Positions 19,081 through 27,811 of a DNA stretch of 64,000 bases are shown in pieces (position 1 is the first letter of the stretch; every line of letters begins with the position of its first letter). The DNA comes from Bacteroidota bacterium. Its GTDB lineage: Bacteria; Bacteroidota; Bacteroidia; Chitinophagales; BACL12. The translations under genes were made by a program, and so were the position numbers. Where the stretch lies: assembly GCA_016706865.1 (NCBI GenBank), contig JADJIS010000002.1, forward strand, positions 558,001-622,000. Reading direction: 5' to 3'. A model generated the notes under the pieces. It did no database searches. It had not been told where the DNA came from and saw nothing but the letters and a program-made list of their open reading frames with translations.

Positions 19081-20143
19081 TATAAATATATGTTTCTATT
19101 TTGCCTTCATTATCTACCCTCGCTCTGAACATTCCATCAGTATTATATTGAAAAGAAGTATTGCCATTTTTATCAATAGCGATCATTCCGCCATCTCCGG
19201 TAATTTCTTTAAATCTCACATGTATCATTTCATTTGTTGCCTCATCAAGTGTCAAACCTTTGAACTCCATCATATCTGCAACCGTTTTTGCTGCAACTGT
19301 TTTAATAAAATCTTCACCGGTGCCAGTACAGCTTATTGCACAGGTTCTGTTATCAGCATAAGTGCCGGCTCCTACAACAGGAGAATCGCCAATACGGTTG
19401 TATTTTTTATTCATCAATCCGCCAGTGGAAGTTCCTGCAGCGAGATTACCGTATTTATCTTTAACCACACAACCTACAGTTCCATATTTTTCTTCAATAT
19501 TATTTAATACAACGGGAATTTTTTGTAGTGCCATTACCGAATCAACATATTTGATATATTTCGTTTCGGTACTGTCTTTCATTCCTTTCCATCTTGTATA
19601 TTGATGTTGCGTATAGAAATAAGAAACATCCACTAATTCAAGACCATGAACCTCGGCAAAACGCTCGGCACCCGCACTGCTGAACATAATATATTTCGAT
19701 GAATCCATTATCATGCGCGCTGCTTTTATAGGATTTTTTATATGCTGAACATTATTTACCGAACCTGCATCCAAAGTTCGTCCATTCATAACACAGGCAT
19801 CCATTTTTATTTTACCATTATTGGTAAATACTGAGCCCTGTCCCGAATTAAATAATGGCGAATCCTCCAAAATACAAATTACTGCTTCTACAACATCCAT
19901 CGCACTATCACCTCTGGCAAGCATATCGTATCCGGTTTGTGCTGCCTCTTTTAATTTTGCATTAAAAGCTGCTTCCTGCTCAGGAGTATAACTTCCTTTT
20001 GGCATAGGCCCGGCTCCACCATGAATAGCGAGTGCAAATTCTTTCACCTTGGTTTCGTGTTGTATGGAGCTATTTTTATCCTTACAGCTTACCATAAATA
20101 ACAATCCTAACGCAATGAATGCGGTAAATAATTTCTGTTTCAT
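19073..20143 (-). CDS. Isoaspartyl peptidase / L-asparaginase (Ntn hydrolase), lipoprotein
   Basis: The 356-residue protein carries a lipoprotein signal (FMVSC, Cys 20) and then the type 2 asparaginase / isoaspartyl aminopeptidase fold: ALAIHGGAG (38-46), NSGQGSVF (99-106), MDACVMNGRT (114-123), the autoprocessing site YGTVGCVV with nucleophile Thr at about 222, and GDSPVVGAGTYAD. Such enzymes self-cleave before the Thr and hydrolyse isoaspartyl dipeptides, asparagine or N-glycan asparagine. The lipobox puts it in the periplasm, facing the ABC exporter and outer-membrane protein of the same operon. A TAnnTTTG element four bases before the ATG may give an additional leaderless transcript. Confidence 0.92.
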   Translation of the reverse strand: MKQKLFTAFIALGLLFMVSCKDKNSSIQHETKVKEFALAIHGGAGPMPKGSYTPEQEAAFNAKLKEAAQTGYDMLARGDSAMDVVEAVICILEDSPLFNSGQGSVFTNNGKIKMDACVMNGRTLDAGSVNNVQHIKNPIKAARMIMDSSKYIMFSSAGAERFAEVHGLELVDVSYFYTQHQYTRWKGMKDSTETKYIKYVDSVMALQKIPVVLNNIEEKYGTVGCVVKDKYGNLAAGTSTGGLMNKKYNRIGDSPVVGAGTYADNRTCAISCTGTGEDFIKTVAAKTVADMMEFKGLTLDEATNEMIHVRFKEITGDGGMIAIDKNGNTSFQYNTDGMFRARVDNEGKIETYIYNE

Positions 20144-20147
20144 AACA

Positions 20148-20155
20148 CAAATTTA
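20148..20155 (-). promoter_or_regulatory. -7-like element at the asparaginase start
   Basis: Minus-strand TAAATTTG, an exact TAnnTTTG match, overlaps the stop codon of the preceding DUF2490 gene and ends four bases before the ATG. It may be an internal, leaderless promoter, or chance in AT-rich DNA. Confidence 0.4.
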
Positions 20156-20818
20156 GAATTTATAATAATAAGTGAGGCCTGTGGTGTAATTTCTGTCAGG
20201 AGACTTTTTGTTTACTTGCTGAGATATAGAGTAACTGAGTTGCAACCTGTTACGGGTATTGATGCGATAATTTAATCCTCCTGCATATCGCCATTGTTCA
20301 GTTTTGTAAAGATGGTCGAGTCTGTAAATTTGTTCAGTGGAAACAAAAACCGAATACGTGTAATTCAATTCGTATTTTAATAAAACTTTGTTACGTAAGT
20401 AATGTTTATTTACCCTGAAATTTTCATTTTCCATAAAATGTGTTCCATAATATTTTGTAAGATATCTGCTTCGGATATTGAGGCTAAAATCACCCTTGTT
20501 TTTTGACCAGGCTATGTCGCCATATAAAAACTGGCGCTGATCGTAATTATTTTCCAGATTCCGCAATGATAGGATCCTATAATTTATACCTACAGTGAAA
20601 TTTGAATTCAAACGATAATTTAAGCCCAGATCAAAAAGAGCATATCCGACTTCAGAATAATTTTCATTAAATGCATATTGATTATAAAATGAAGCAGAAA
20701 AAGAAGGAGTGATCTTTTTTTCCAATTGAATTGCCAATGAACCTACAGCGTCGTTCTGCTGTGCTGAAACAGTAGTTAGAAATAAAGAAAATAATAAATA
20801 AAAGGAAATTGTTTTCAT
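20153..20818 (-). CDS. DUF2490 outer-membrane-type beta-barrel protein
   Basis: The 221-residue protein has a Sec signal peptide (about 1-19, ending TVSAQ) followed by alternating beta-strand sequence with many aromatics, including GLNYRLNSNFTVGINYR and RSRYLTKYYG, and a C-terminal TGLTYYYKF ending in Phe, the usual last residue of outer-membrane barrels. This pattern matches DUF2490, a Bacteroidota family of unknown role. Gaps to its neighbours are 6 and 9 bp, so it belongs to the operon. Confidence 0.8.
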   Translation of the reverse strand: MKTISFYLLFSLFLTTVSAQQNDAVGSLAIQLEKKITPSFSASFYNQYAFNENYSEVGYALFDLGLNYRLNSNFTVGINYRILSLRNLENNYDQRQFLYGDIAWSKNKGDFSLNIRSRYLTKYYGTHFMENENFRVNKHYLRNKVLLKYELNYTYSVFVSTEQIYRLDHLYKTEQWRYAGGLNYRINTRNRLQLSYSISQQVNKKSPDRNYTTGLTYYYKF

Positions 20819-20824
20819 TTCAGC

Positions 20825-21379
20825 TCAATAGGTATAAACATATTTTTTGATCGCGATAATGGTATTTGATTCATTGTAAGTAGAGCGCTCAGTTAAGGAT
20901 CCTTTTTTGTCGTAAACGTAGGTGATCCTTCTAACTTGTGATCCAGTTGCATTTGTAGTTCTCTCTTCTGTTTTTCGTCCAAAAAGATCATAGGTGAATA
21001 ATGTCTTTTCCATTAAGGTGTTTTCAGAGCCGAATACCACTATTTCCTTTTTATCATTAAATTTATTGTAATCTGTAATGGATCTTGATATCAATGTGCC
21101 GGAGCCATCATACTTGCTGTTTTCCACCACTTCACCCTTTTTGTTGTAGGTAAATGTTTCTTTTGATTTTATTGTACTATCCGAATTCAATAGAATTTCC
21201 ATCAGCAAGTTTCCTTTTTTATCAAATTCCTGATAAATACGTTTTGTTGTTTGAAGTGTATCGTTTTTAAGTTCATACACTTCCTGGTATTGCGTACGCG
21301 CACCTCTGTCGACACCTGTTTGTGCATTACACAAATTACCTAAACTAACAACATATAATAGGAGAATGAAAGTTTTCAT
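20825..21379 (-). CDS. Small secreted YD-repeat protein
   Basis: The 184-residue protein has a signal peptide (about 1-19, LCNAQ) and at least four units of YD type: EFDKKGNLLMEI, YNKKGEVVENSKYD, YDLFGRKTEERT and YDKKGSLTERSTYN. It is a shorter relative of the lipoprotein at the end of the same operon. No enzymatic motif. The gap to the DUF2490 gene is 6 bp. Confidence 0.72.
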   Translation of the reverse strand: MKTFILLLYVVSLGNLCNAQTGVDRGARTQYQEVYELKNDTLQTTKRIYQEFDKKGNLLMEILLNSDSTIKSKETFTYNKKGEVVENSKYDGSGTLISRSITDYNKFNDKKEIVVFGSENTLMEKTLFTYDLFGRKTEERTTNATGSQVRRITYVYDKKGSLTERSTYNESNTIIAIKKYVYTY

Positions 21380-21388
21380 GTTCTTTTA

Positions 21389-21799
21389 TTATTGGTAAAT
21401 GAGAAGATCTCCTAATTCTGTTTCGCTCTTTTTCTCTTCAATAAAAACCTGCTGTATAACTGCCATATTGGGAGGATCTACCGCAAAATTTACTATTGCC
21501 GCAGAATCGATCGAATAGGTGTAAATGGTATAGTCTCCGGGATAGAGATAATTAAATTCAAATTCACCATTATAATTTGTTTTGATCCTTGTTCCATAAT
21601 TGATATCATCACCATAAACGAGATAAACATATGTATCCGGCACGTAATATTCACTTAATAATACTGTAAATGTTGAATTGTAATGCCGCGCAAATACTTT
21701 TCCATAAATGGTTGCTTCACCGCCTATTCCGGGATCTTTGCTGCATGCGGAAAACATCAGCAAAATGGATGAAATAATGGCAGCACCTTTTTTAAACAT
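21389..21799 (-). CDS. Lipoprotein with carboxypeptidase-regulatory-like beta domain
   Basis: The start was placed at the ATG at 21799, giving MFKKGAAIISSILLMFSAC, a lipoprotein signal; an upstream start at 21829 would overlap the ABC gene by 38 bp and spoil the signal peptide. The mature 120 residues form one beta-sandwich of the CarboxypepD_reg-like/Cna-B type (IYGKVFARHYNS ... YNGEFEFNYLYPGDYTIYTY). Such domains are common in Bacteroidota surface lipoproteins. The ATG overlaps the ABC stop as ATGTTTAA, implying translational coupling. Confidence 0.72.
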   Translation of the reverse strand: MFKKGAAIISSILLMFSACSKDPGIGGEATIYGKVFARHYNSTFTVLLSEYYVPDTYVYLVYGDDINYGTRIKTNYNGEFEFNYLYPGDYTIYTYSIDSAAIVNFAVDPPNMAVIQQVFIEEKKSETELGDLLIYQ

Positions 21800-23465
21800 G
21801 CTGGGGATGTAAAATAATTTGCTGGTCATAATCGCTAAATGTTTTATTTTGTTCTATTATCACAATAGTGTGATCCTTTCTCAATTTATAAATAAGTGAT
21901 TTTACTTTCTCCTTGTACTCCGGATCTAAATCATTAAATGGTTCATCAAGCAGTAGTATTTTTTTGTTGGTTAAAAATGCCCTTGCCAACATAAGCAGTT
22001 TGCGCTGCCCCGCAGATAGATTTTTTCCTCCTTCTTTAACGGAATGATCCAATATTTCTGATCCTCCATTCTTAATAAATCCAAGGTCAGACAAAATTTC
22101 AAAAGCAACTTTTCTTTTTTTCTCTTTTCTGCTATAGGAAACTACTTCAAAAATTGTAGAGCCCAATAAAGGAATAGAATCAGAAACTATGGTTATGTTT
22201 TTTCTTAAATGTTGGTGGGGGATGTTTTTGATATTTGTATCATCTACATATATGGATCCACTTTCAATATCATATAACCCTGTAATTAATTTAAAGATGG
22301 TTGATTTGCCACTTCCTTGCGGACCTGTAATACAAGTGGTGGAATTACCTTTTATTTCGAACGAAAGATCTTCAAAAATTTGTTTGCCATTAAATCCGAA
22401 ATTTACCTTACTAAAGCGAATTTCACCGGAAGATATAGTAGTTTCATCCCCTGTAACATTATTAATCTCTTCTTTTGCATTTAAGATCACTAGAATTTTG
22501 TTAAAGGATACATTTCCTGATATCCAGATCATGTTTACTTTTAATATGCGTTTGTATACCGGAATTATACTTAACACCAACATAATAAAAGTAATAAGCG
22601 CGGGCCCATCTAAAGAACCCTGTGTGCTATTGAATTGAAAGTAAACAAACCACAACATCATAACAAGTGTCGCATATAACAATAATGGATATAAGGCCTG
22701 CATTAATGCGGATAAAAAATGATATTTTTTTCCAATTTGATATAATCTTTCTGATCTGTTGTTAAATTTATCAGCCTCAATAGATTCTCTGTTAAACAAT
22801 TTTACTGTAGTAATTGCCTTTAGCCTTGTGGTTACAAAAGCGAGGTTTCTTGATCTTAAATTTCTTCTTTTTTGGGTTATCGAACGCATATTGTTATTAA
22901 GGATGAAATTTATGAGGAATAACATTGGTAATGCACCAACTAAAAACATTGTTAGTTGCCATTCAAGCATCATCAATAATGTTATTGCTGCAATCATAAA
23001 AATGCAATCGTATAAAAATTGAATAACGCCTTTGGTCAGGTAATCCTGCGCCGCTTTCATATCGCCACTATATCTTAATAAATATGATCCGGAATCACGT
23101 GCTTCGAATATTTGAAGATCTGTGCGAATTTGTTTATTAAATAATTTTTTTCTCAGATAATTGGAAAACGCCTCTCCTGACACTCCTACATAATATTTTT
23201 CTAATAAATTGAAAACAAAACGAAGAATTAAAAGGCCGGAAAAAAGTATAAAGAAATAGTTTATTGAATTGATATGGCCAAAAATGCTTTCGAACAAATG
23301 TCCTCTTGCTGAATTAGTTTGCAGAACCAATTGATAGAATTCACCGATAAAAAGAGGGATTAAAACTGTACACCCAATACTCAGCAAACCGAATAAAAAC
23401 GCGACAGTAATAATCCTCTTATTTTCAACCGCAAACACCTTCAATATGCCATACTTTTTAAGCAT
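21792..23465 (-). CDS. ABC exporter, fused membrane and ATPase domains
   Basis: From the ATG at 23465 (MLKKYGILKVF) the product has 557 residues; longer starts add a tail with no similarity. Residues about 20-310 hold six membrane helices of the type I exporter fold, followed by an ATPase domain with Walker A GPQGSGKST, signature LSAGQRKLLMLARAF (LSAGQ instead of LSGGQ), Walker B KILLLDEPF and a switch His replaced by IIEQNK (Glu-Gln). The non-canonical signature and missing H-loop His suggest altered ATPase cycling. As a half-transporter it should form a homodimer in the inner membrane. No peptidase domain is present. The ATG overlaps the DUF1611 stop (ATGCTTAA). Confidence 0.88.
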   Translation of the reverse strand: MLKKYGILKVFAVENKRIITVAFLFGLLSIGCTVLIPLFIGEFYQLVLQTNSARGHLFESIFGHINSINYFFILFSGLLILRFVFNLLEKYYVGVSGEAFSNYLRKKLFNKQIRTDLQIFEARDSGSYLLRYSGDMKAAQDYLTKGVIQFLYDCIFMIAAITLLMMLEWQLTMFLVGALPMLFLINFILNNNMRSITQKRRNLRSRNLAFVTTRLKAITTVKLFNRESIEADKFNNRSERLYQIGKKYHFLSALMQALYPLLLYATLVMMLWFVYFQFNSTQGSLDGPALITFIMLVLSIIPVYKRILKVNMIWISGNVSFNKILVILNAKEEINNVTGDETTISSGEIRFSKVNFGFNGKQIFEDLSFEIKGNSTTCITGPQGSGKSTIFKLITGLYDIESGSIYVDDTNIKNIPHQHLRKNITIVSDSIPLLGSTIFEVVSYSRKEKKRKVAFEILSDLGFIKNGGSEILDHSVKEGGKNLSAGQRKLLMLARAFLTNKKILLLDEPFNDLDPEYKEKVKSLIYKLRKDHTIVIIEQNKTFSDYDQQIILHPQHV

Positions 23466-24504
23466 GGTGTACAAATACTTTTTGTTTGTCGAATAAATGA
23501 ACAAATTCGCCACCCGCAAGTTGATCAATATCAAGAGTTGGAATGGATATTTTGGCTTTTACTTCTCTGATAAGTAGCGGACTCATTGTAAAACGACCAC
23601 ATATTACAGCGGGTGTAACGCCAAATTGTTCCAATAACTGTAACCCGTAAAATACGCCAAGACTATCTCCGCAGGAAAATATCATACTATGTATCGTTTG
23701 CATAAATGCAGTATCGCGTAGTAAAAAATCAGTTTCGCGCTCTAACAAACCATCTGCAATTTCCATTACAATATAATCGGGGTTTTCAAGTTCCAACATA
23801 TTTAATAATGTTTGATACAGGTCAAGAATTTCTTCTTTACTACACATATAAGTGGATGGATATCCGCCATCGGTAAAATCTAAAGTAATATCTGCTCCAC
23901 AATCAAAAACAAAATCTTTATCTTTTGTATAACAAGTACCGGTTAATTTAATAAAAGCAACTTTTTTACCAGTAGTTTTTAATCCGCGCGCAAGATATGC
24001 CGCGGAGGTTGTTTTGCCGCTATCCATGGACGAACCCACAGATAGGATCACCTTTGCATTATTAGGAACATAGCCTCTGAAAGGGATGCGATTTGTGTGA
24101 TAAAATTTTGTATTAATTACTTTTCCATCTGCAGCAGTTAAATAACCAACCAATCGTACTTTTGTTGGTTCGATATATTCAAAAGAAGCATTTTTTGATT
24201 TTACGATGCCTATCGCTCCTCCGGCACCTAATATATCAAGAATTTCTGTTGGTTGTTCCGGAATGTAACCTTCAAATTGGGAAGTTGCATAACGGTTTGC
24301 AAATGCAGCCATAATAATATCACCTTCAAATATTGCCGCTATCCGTTTTGTTTCCGATTGTATGGAAGTGTGTTTACCAATTATCAACACTTCAAATAAG
24401 GCAACATCACCATCGGTTGGTACATAAGAATTATTAATGGTGTTATCTACATTGTAATTCGTGATTTCCTTGCAGATGATGGATTTTTTAATGCGATTGT
24501 TCAT
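23458..24504 (-). CDS. DUF1611 P-loop protein
   Basis: The 348-residue protein has an N-terminal Rossmann-like region (about 30-145), then a P-loop domain with LSVGSSMDSGKTTSAAYLARGL (Walker A about 156-167), GTCYTKDKD, DFTDGGYPSTY and YIVMEIADGLLERET. This is the DUF1611 (DgcN-like) architecture; relatives are linked to D-amino-acid or dipeptide metabolism, but the reaction is poorly defined. It lies 27 bp after the SBBP gene and overlaps the ABC exporter gene by 8 bp. No dipeptide epimerase, the usual partner, is nearby. Confidence 0.82.
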   Translation of the reverse strand: MNNRIKKSIICKEITNYNVDNTINNSYVPTDGDVALFEVLIIGKHTSIQSETKRIAAIFEGDIIMAAFANRYATSQFEGYIPEQPTEILDILGAGGAIGIVKSKNASFEYIEPTKVRLVGYLTAADGKVINTKFYHTNRIPFRGYVPNNAKVILSVGSSMDSGKTTSAAYLARGLKTTGKKVAFIKLTGTCYTKDKDFVFDCGADITLDFTDGGYPSTYMCSKEEILDLYQTLLNMLELENPDYIVMEIADGLLERETDFLLRDTAFMQTIHSMIFSCGDSLGVFYGLQLLEQFGVTPAVICGRFTMSPLLIREVKAKISIPTLDIDQLAGGEFVHLFDKQKVFVHHA

Positions 24505-24531
24505 ACGTTTAAATTTTTATGGTTTAAAAAA

Positions 24532-27450
24532 TTAATTGAATATTATGGTAGCATGTGCTATTACAGAATCTGCAGATGTAATATTTATTAAATATGCCCC
24601 GGCAGGTATTGTTCCACGGTTTAATAAAATATTTTGGTTGTATTGCGAAGTAACAGTCCTTACCAGCCTTCCGCTCAGATCCGTAATTAATATGTTTATA
24701 GCAGACCCAGTTAAAAAATCATTTTGGGGAAACTGTAATGTAAAGTTTGTTTGTACTGGATTTGGAAATACTGTAATGTTTGAGTTTTCATTATCAAAAA
24801 AATGAATATCCTGAGGAGTGGTTCCGTAAAGTATTGTTACAATGTCTCTTTGGCTTGTTTCGCCATAACTTCCCCCTGCAACATAAAATCCATTTTCTTT
24901 TGCCAGTAAGGTATTTGGCACATCTGATGCGTGGCCCGTTCCATCGTAAACTTGTTCATCGGTTAAAATGCCATCGGGAGAATAACTAAGTGTTACGTAA
25001 TTATAATCAATATTTCCACCTGAACCATTGTCGGTCTGTCCGGTAATAAATATATTGTTTTCAGAATCAACAACTGCTTCACTGGCGTCATCATTTAATT
25101 CATTTATATAAGTCTCTTCCCATATAAGTGATCCATCTCCTGAAAATTTCAAGAGTGTTATATCTCCATTCAATGTTGCACTTGCTGTATCCGGTGAGGT
25201 GGTTGCGGCTATAATAATATTTCCATTCGAATCGAGGCAAATACTTTTTGCTTCATCGTTTCCATTTTCAATGCCATCATATTGTTGCGACCAAAGTAAT
25301 GAGCCTGCAGAAGAATAATGAAGTAATATAATATCTTTATTTGCATCTGAATTAAATGATTCTCCTACAACAAAAATATTTTCTTCTGAATCAATTGTCA
25401 TTGCAATTCCTTCATCATCGCCAAAGGAACCATTAAAAGTTTTTACCCATTGTTGAACGCCACTGGCATTGTATTTAATTAATACTATATCCAAGTCTGA
25501 ACCGGAAAAACTTTTTCCTACAACATAAATATTACCTGCAGAGGAAACTTTTATTGATTTTACATTGTCAATGCCATTCCCAATTCCATTAAAGCGGTTT
25601 GTCCATTCCATAATACCGGCATATGAATATTTTATTGTAACAATATCATCATTGGAAATTATTCCGGCATCCTGATCACTTCTACCGGTAATGTAAATTT
25701 TATTATCGTTGCTGATTGCAATTCCTATTGCTTTATCTGTTTCGTTTGCAATGCCATAGTTATACTGTTGTGCCCAAATGGAATCGCCTGTTGCACTATA
25801 CTTCACCAACATCATATCATAACCTGTCCCACTGTTTTTTACATATCCCGTTGCGTAAATATTCCCGCTATTATCTGTAGCCATAGCAAGTGCATCATCC
25901 GTGCTTTGTGTATTGCTGCTGCCATTTATTTCATTTTTCCATAATATATTTCCGGTGGCACCTAACTTCATCACCATAAAATTGCGATCACTTTCATAAC
26001 CGAATGTATATCCTGCCAAATACATGCTATTGGAAACATCGTATAAAATTGCATGTACATTGTCGGCATTATCTCCAATTCCATTATAGGAATTATCCCA
26101 TTCAACATTCCCCGTATTATTTATTTTGATGGTTAATGCATTTTTATCAGGAACTACTTCAGAATAACCACTTATGAATATGTTACCGGTTCCATCACTT
26201 CCAATAGATCTTGCGATATTATTATTTAATGCTCCTGCAGAAAAATTTGTTGACCATTGAAGTGTTCCTGTATTATTATAACGCAAAACAACAAGATCAT
26301 TTTTAATTTGAGTTGAAGGATCTGTATCCGTTGATCCTGCTATAGAAATATTGCCTGCATTATCAACTATCATTGCAGATGGAATATCATCGTTCGCGGC
26401 ATCGCCACTAAAAGTTTGTGCGAATTGTTGAATACCTGAACTGTTATATTTAACTGTAAGTATATCATAATCAACCGCAATAGCAGCAGCATTTACATCA
26501 CTTTGTCCGGTAACATAAATATTTCCCGAAGCGTCAATTCCAATATTGGTGGCGCGATCATCATTTACATAATCAAAAATTGCCTGCCAGAGTTCGGTGC
26601 CGTCAGTATCGTAACATATTGTTGCATAATCATAATTATCACCATTATTACTCCTGCCGGTAATATAAATTTTACCGTTTACATTATTGCATACCATACT
26701 TGTGGCGCGATCGTGATGGGTGCGATCAAAATATTTTCTCCATAATTCATTTCCCGTTGAAACATCGTATTTAATTGTCATATAATCATCGTCGTCACCA
26801 TTGGAAGATCTTCCGGTTACCACTAAATCGCCATCAGAAGTAATTACCATTGCTGTTGGACGATCAGTTGCATTACCAAAACCATTACTTCGTTTTGTCC
26901 ATTGCTGAATTCCGGCACTATTATATTTAATGATCAAAAAATCATCGTTATTATTTAAAGACGCATCCTTATCACTTTGTCCCGCAACATAAATATTACC
27001 TGATGCATCTGTAGTAATTGCATTGCCCTGGTCGAATTCGTTGGAGGTGTAATTATAAATTGATGTCCAGAGTATATTTCCGTTGGCATCAAATTTAATT
27101 GTTGCAATATCGTATCCGGTACCACTTCCTTTTAAATAACCTGTTATAAGAATATTACCAGCATTATCTAATGCAATAGCGGTTGCTTCATCTGGGCCGT
27201 TACCGGCACCATTTATTATCCTTGTCCAAATGGTATCACCGGAAGAATTTAGTTTAGCCAAAAGTATATCCTTGCTTGTTTCCGGATTTATGGTATATCC
27301 CGCCTGATAACTAATACCTGATGTATTTGTAATTATGGCGTTGTACACATCACTAAAATCGCCCTGACCATTAAATCTGCTGGTCCATTGTGCATTTATA
27401 TTACTTAAGAGAAAGAAAATGCTGAAGATTGAAATACTTAATTTTTTCAT
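24532..27450 (-). CDS. SBBP-repeat T9SS-secreted protein (972 aa)
   Basis: The start was set at the ATG at 27450 (MKKLSISIFSIFFLLSN), which gives a clean signal peptide; the upstream extension reads through the promoter. The body (about 20-880) is a chain of SBBP propeller repeats with the core DxSGNIYVTGxS, and residues about 895-972 are a type A T9SS sorting domain (VFPNPVQTNFTLQF ... ITDLSGRLV). It is a paralogue of the plus-strand protein at 12802-15957 and lies 27 bp before the DUF1611 gene, probably as first gene of the operon. Confidence 0.87.
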   Translation of the reverse strand: MKKLSISIFSIFFLLSNINAQWTSRFNGQGDFSDVYNAIITNTSGISYQAGYTINPETSKDILLAKLNSSGDTIWTRIINGAGNGPDEATAIALDNAGNILITGYLKGSGTGYDIATIKFDANGNILWTSIYNYTSNEFDQGNAITTDASGNIYVAGQSDKDASLNNNDDFLIIKYNSAGIQQWTKRSNGFGNATDRPTAMVITSDGDLVVTGRSSNGDDDDYMTIKYDVSTGNELWRKYFDRTHHDRATSMVCNNVNGKIYITGRSNNGDNYDYATICYDTDGTELWQAIFDYVNDDRATNIGIDASGNIYVTGQSDVNAAAIAVDYDILTVKYNSSGIQQFAQTFSGDAANDDIPSAMIVDNAGNISIAGSTDTDPSTQIKNDLVVLRYNNTGTLQWSTNFSAGALNNNIARSIGSDGTGNIFISGYSEVVPDKNALTIKINNTGNVEWDNSYNGIGDNADNVHAILYDVSNSMYLAGYTFGYESDRNFMVMKLGATGNILWKNEINGSSNTQSTDDALAMATDNSGNIYATGYVKNSGTGYDMMLVKYSATGDSIWAQQYNYGIANETDKAIGIAISNDNKIYITGRSDQDAGIISNDDIVTIKYSYAGIMEWTNRFNGIGNGIDNVKSIKVSSAGNIYVVGKSFSGSDLDIVLIKYNASGVQQWVKTFNGSFGDDEGIAMTIDSEENIFVVGESFNSDANKDIILLHYSSAGSLLWSQQYDGIENGNDEAKSICLDSNGNIIIAATTSPDTASATLNGDITLLKFSGDGSLIWEETYINELNDDASEAVVDSENNIFITGQTDNGSGGNIDYNYVTLSYSPDGILTDEQVYDGTGHASDVPNTLLAKENGFYVAGGSYGETSQRDIVTILYGTTPQDIHFFDNENSNITVFPNPVQTNFTLQFPQNDFLTGSAINILITDLSGRLVRTVTSQYNQNILLNRGTIPAGAYLINITSADSVIAHATIIFN

Positions 27451-27482
27451 GACTTGTTTGCGGTTATTGTTTGTTTGCAAGT

Positions 27483-27490
27483 CAAAAGTA
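27483..27490 (-). promoter_or_regulatory. -7 element for the SBBP-DUF1611-ABC operon
   Basis: Minus-strand TACTTTTG matches TAnnTTTG and lies 33 nt upstream of the ATG at 27450. A TTTG at 27520-27517 is rather far for a -33 element, which fits a promoter that needs an activator. Confidence 0.5.
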
Positions 27491-27543
27491 TTCTGTGTAT
27501 TTACATATAAAAAAGACAAAAACACAATGCTTCCATTATCCAA

Positions 27544-27559
27544 TGTGATGATTATCACA
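27544..27559. promoter_or_regulatory. Perfect Crp/Fnr-family operator TGTGA-N6-TCACA
   Basis: TGTGATGATTATCACA is a perfect palindrome of the Crp/Fnr family. Its centre is about 70 bp upstream of the expected start site of the operon promoter at 27483-27490, a normal activator distance. The rest of the 361-bp gap up to the AAA gene shows no gene. Confidence 0.55.
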
Positions 27560-27811
27560 TAGTTTAACTATGGGTATTGAAATAATGGAGTGGAATTTCG
27601 CTCTGCCGTAGGGGCCCGGGCGCAAAAAATGTAGACATAAATTACCTAAATTCAGAAAAATGTCTGTTTTATTTAGACAAAAATCTGCTTAATTACAGAA
27701 ATATTCGATGGGAATATAGAAAATACCACCCTTGTTAGTGAGGTTGAGTAAAATGAATAGAAATCCAGATCACATAGGAAATGTTAAAATGGTGTTCAGC
27801 AACAGATATAT

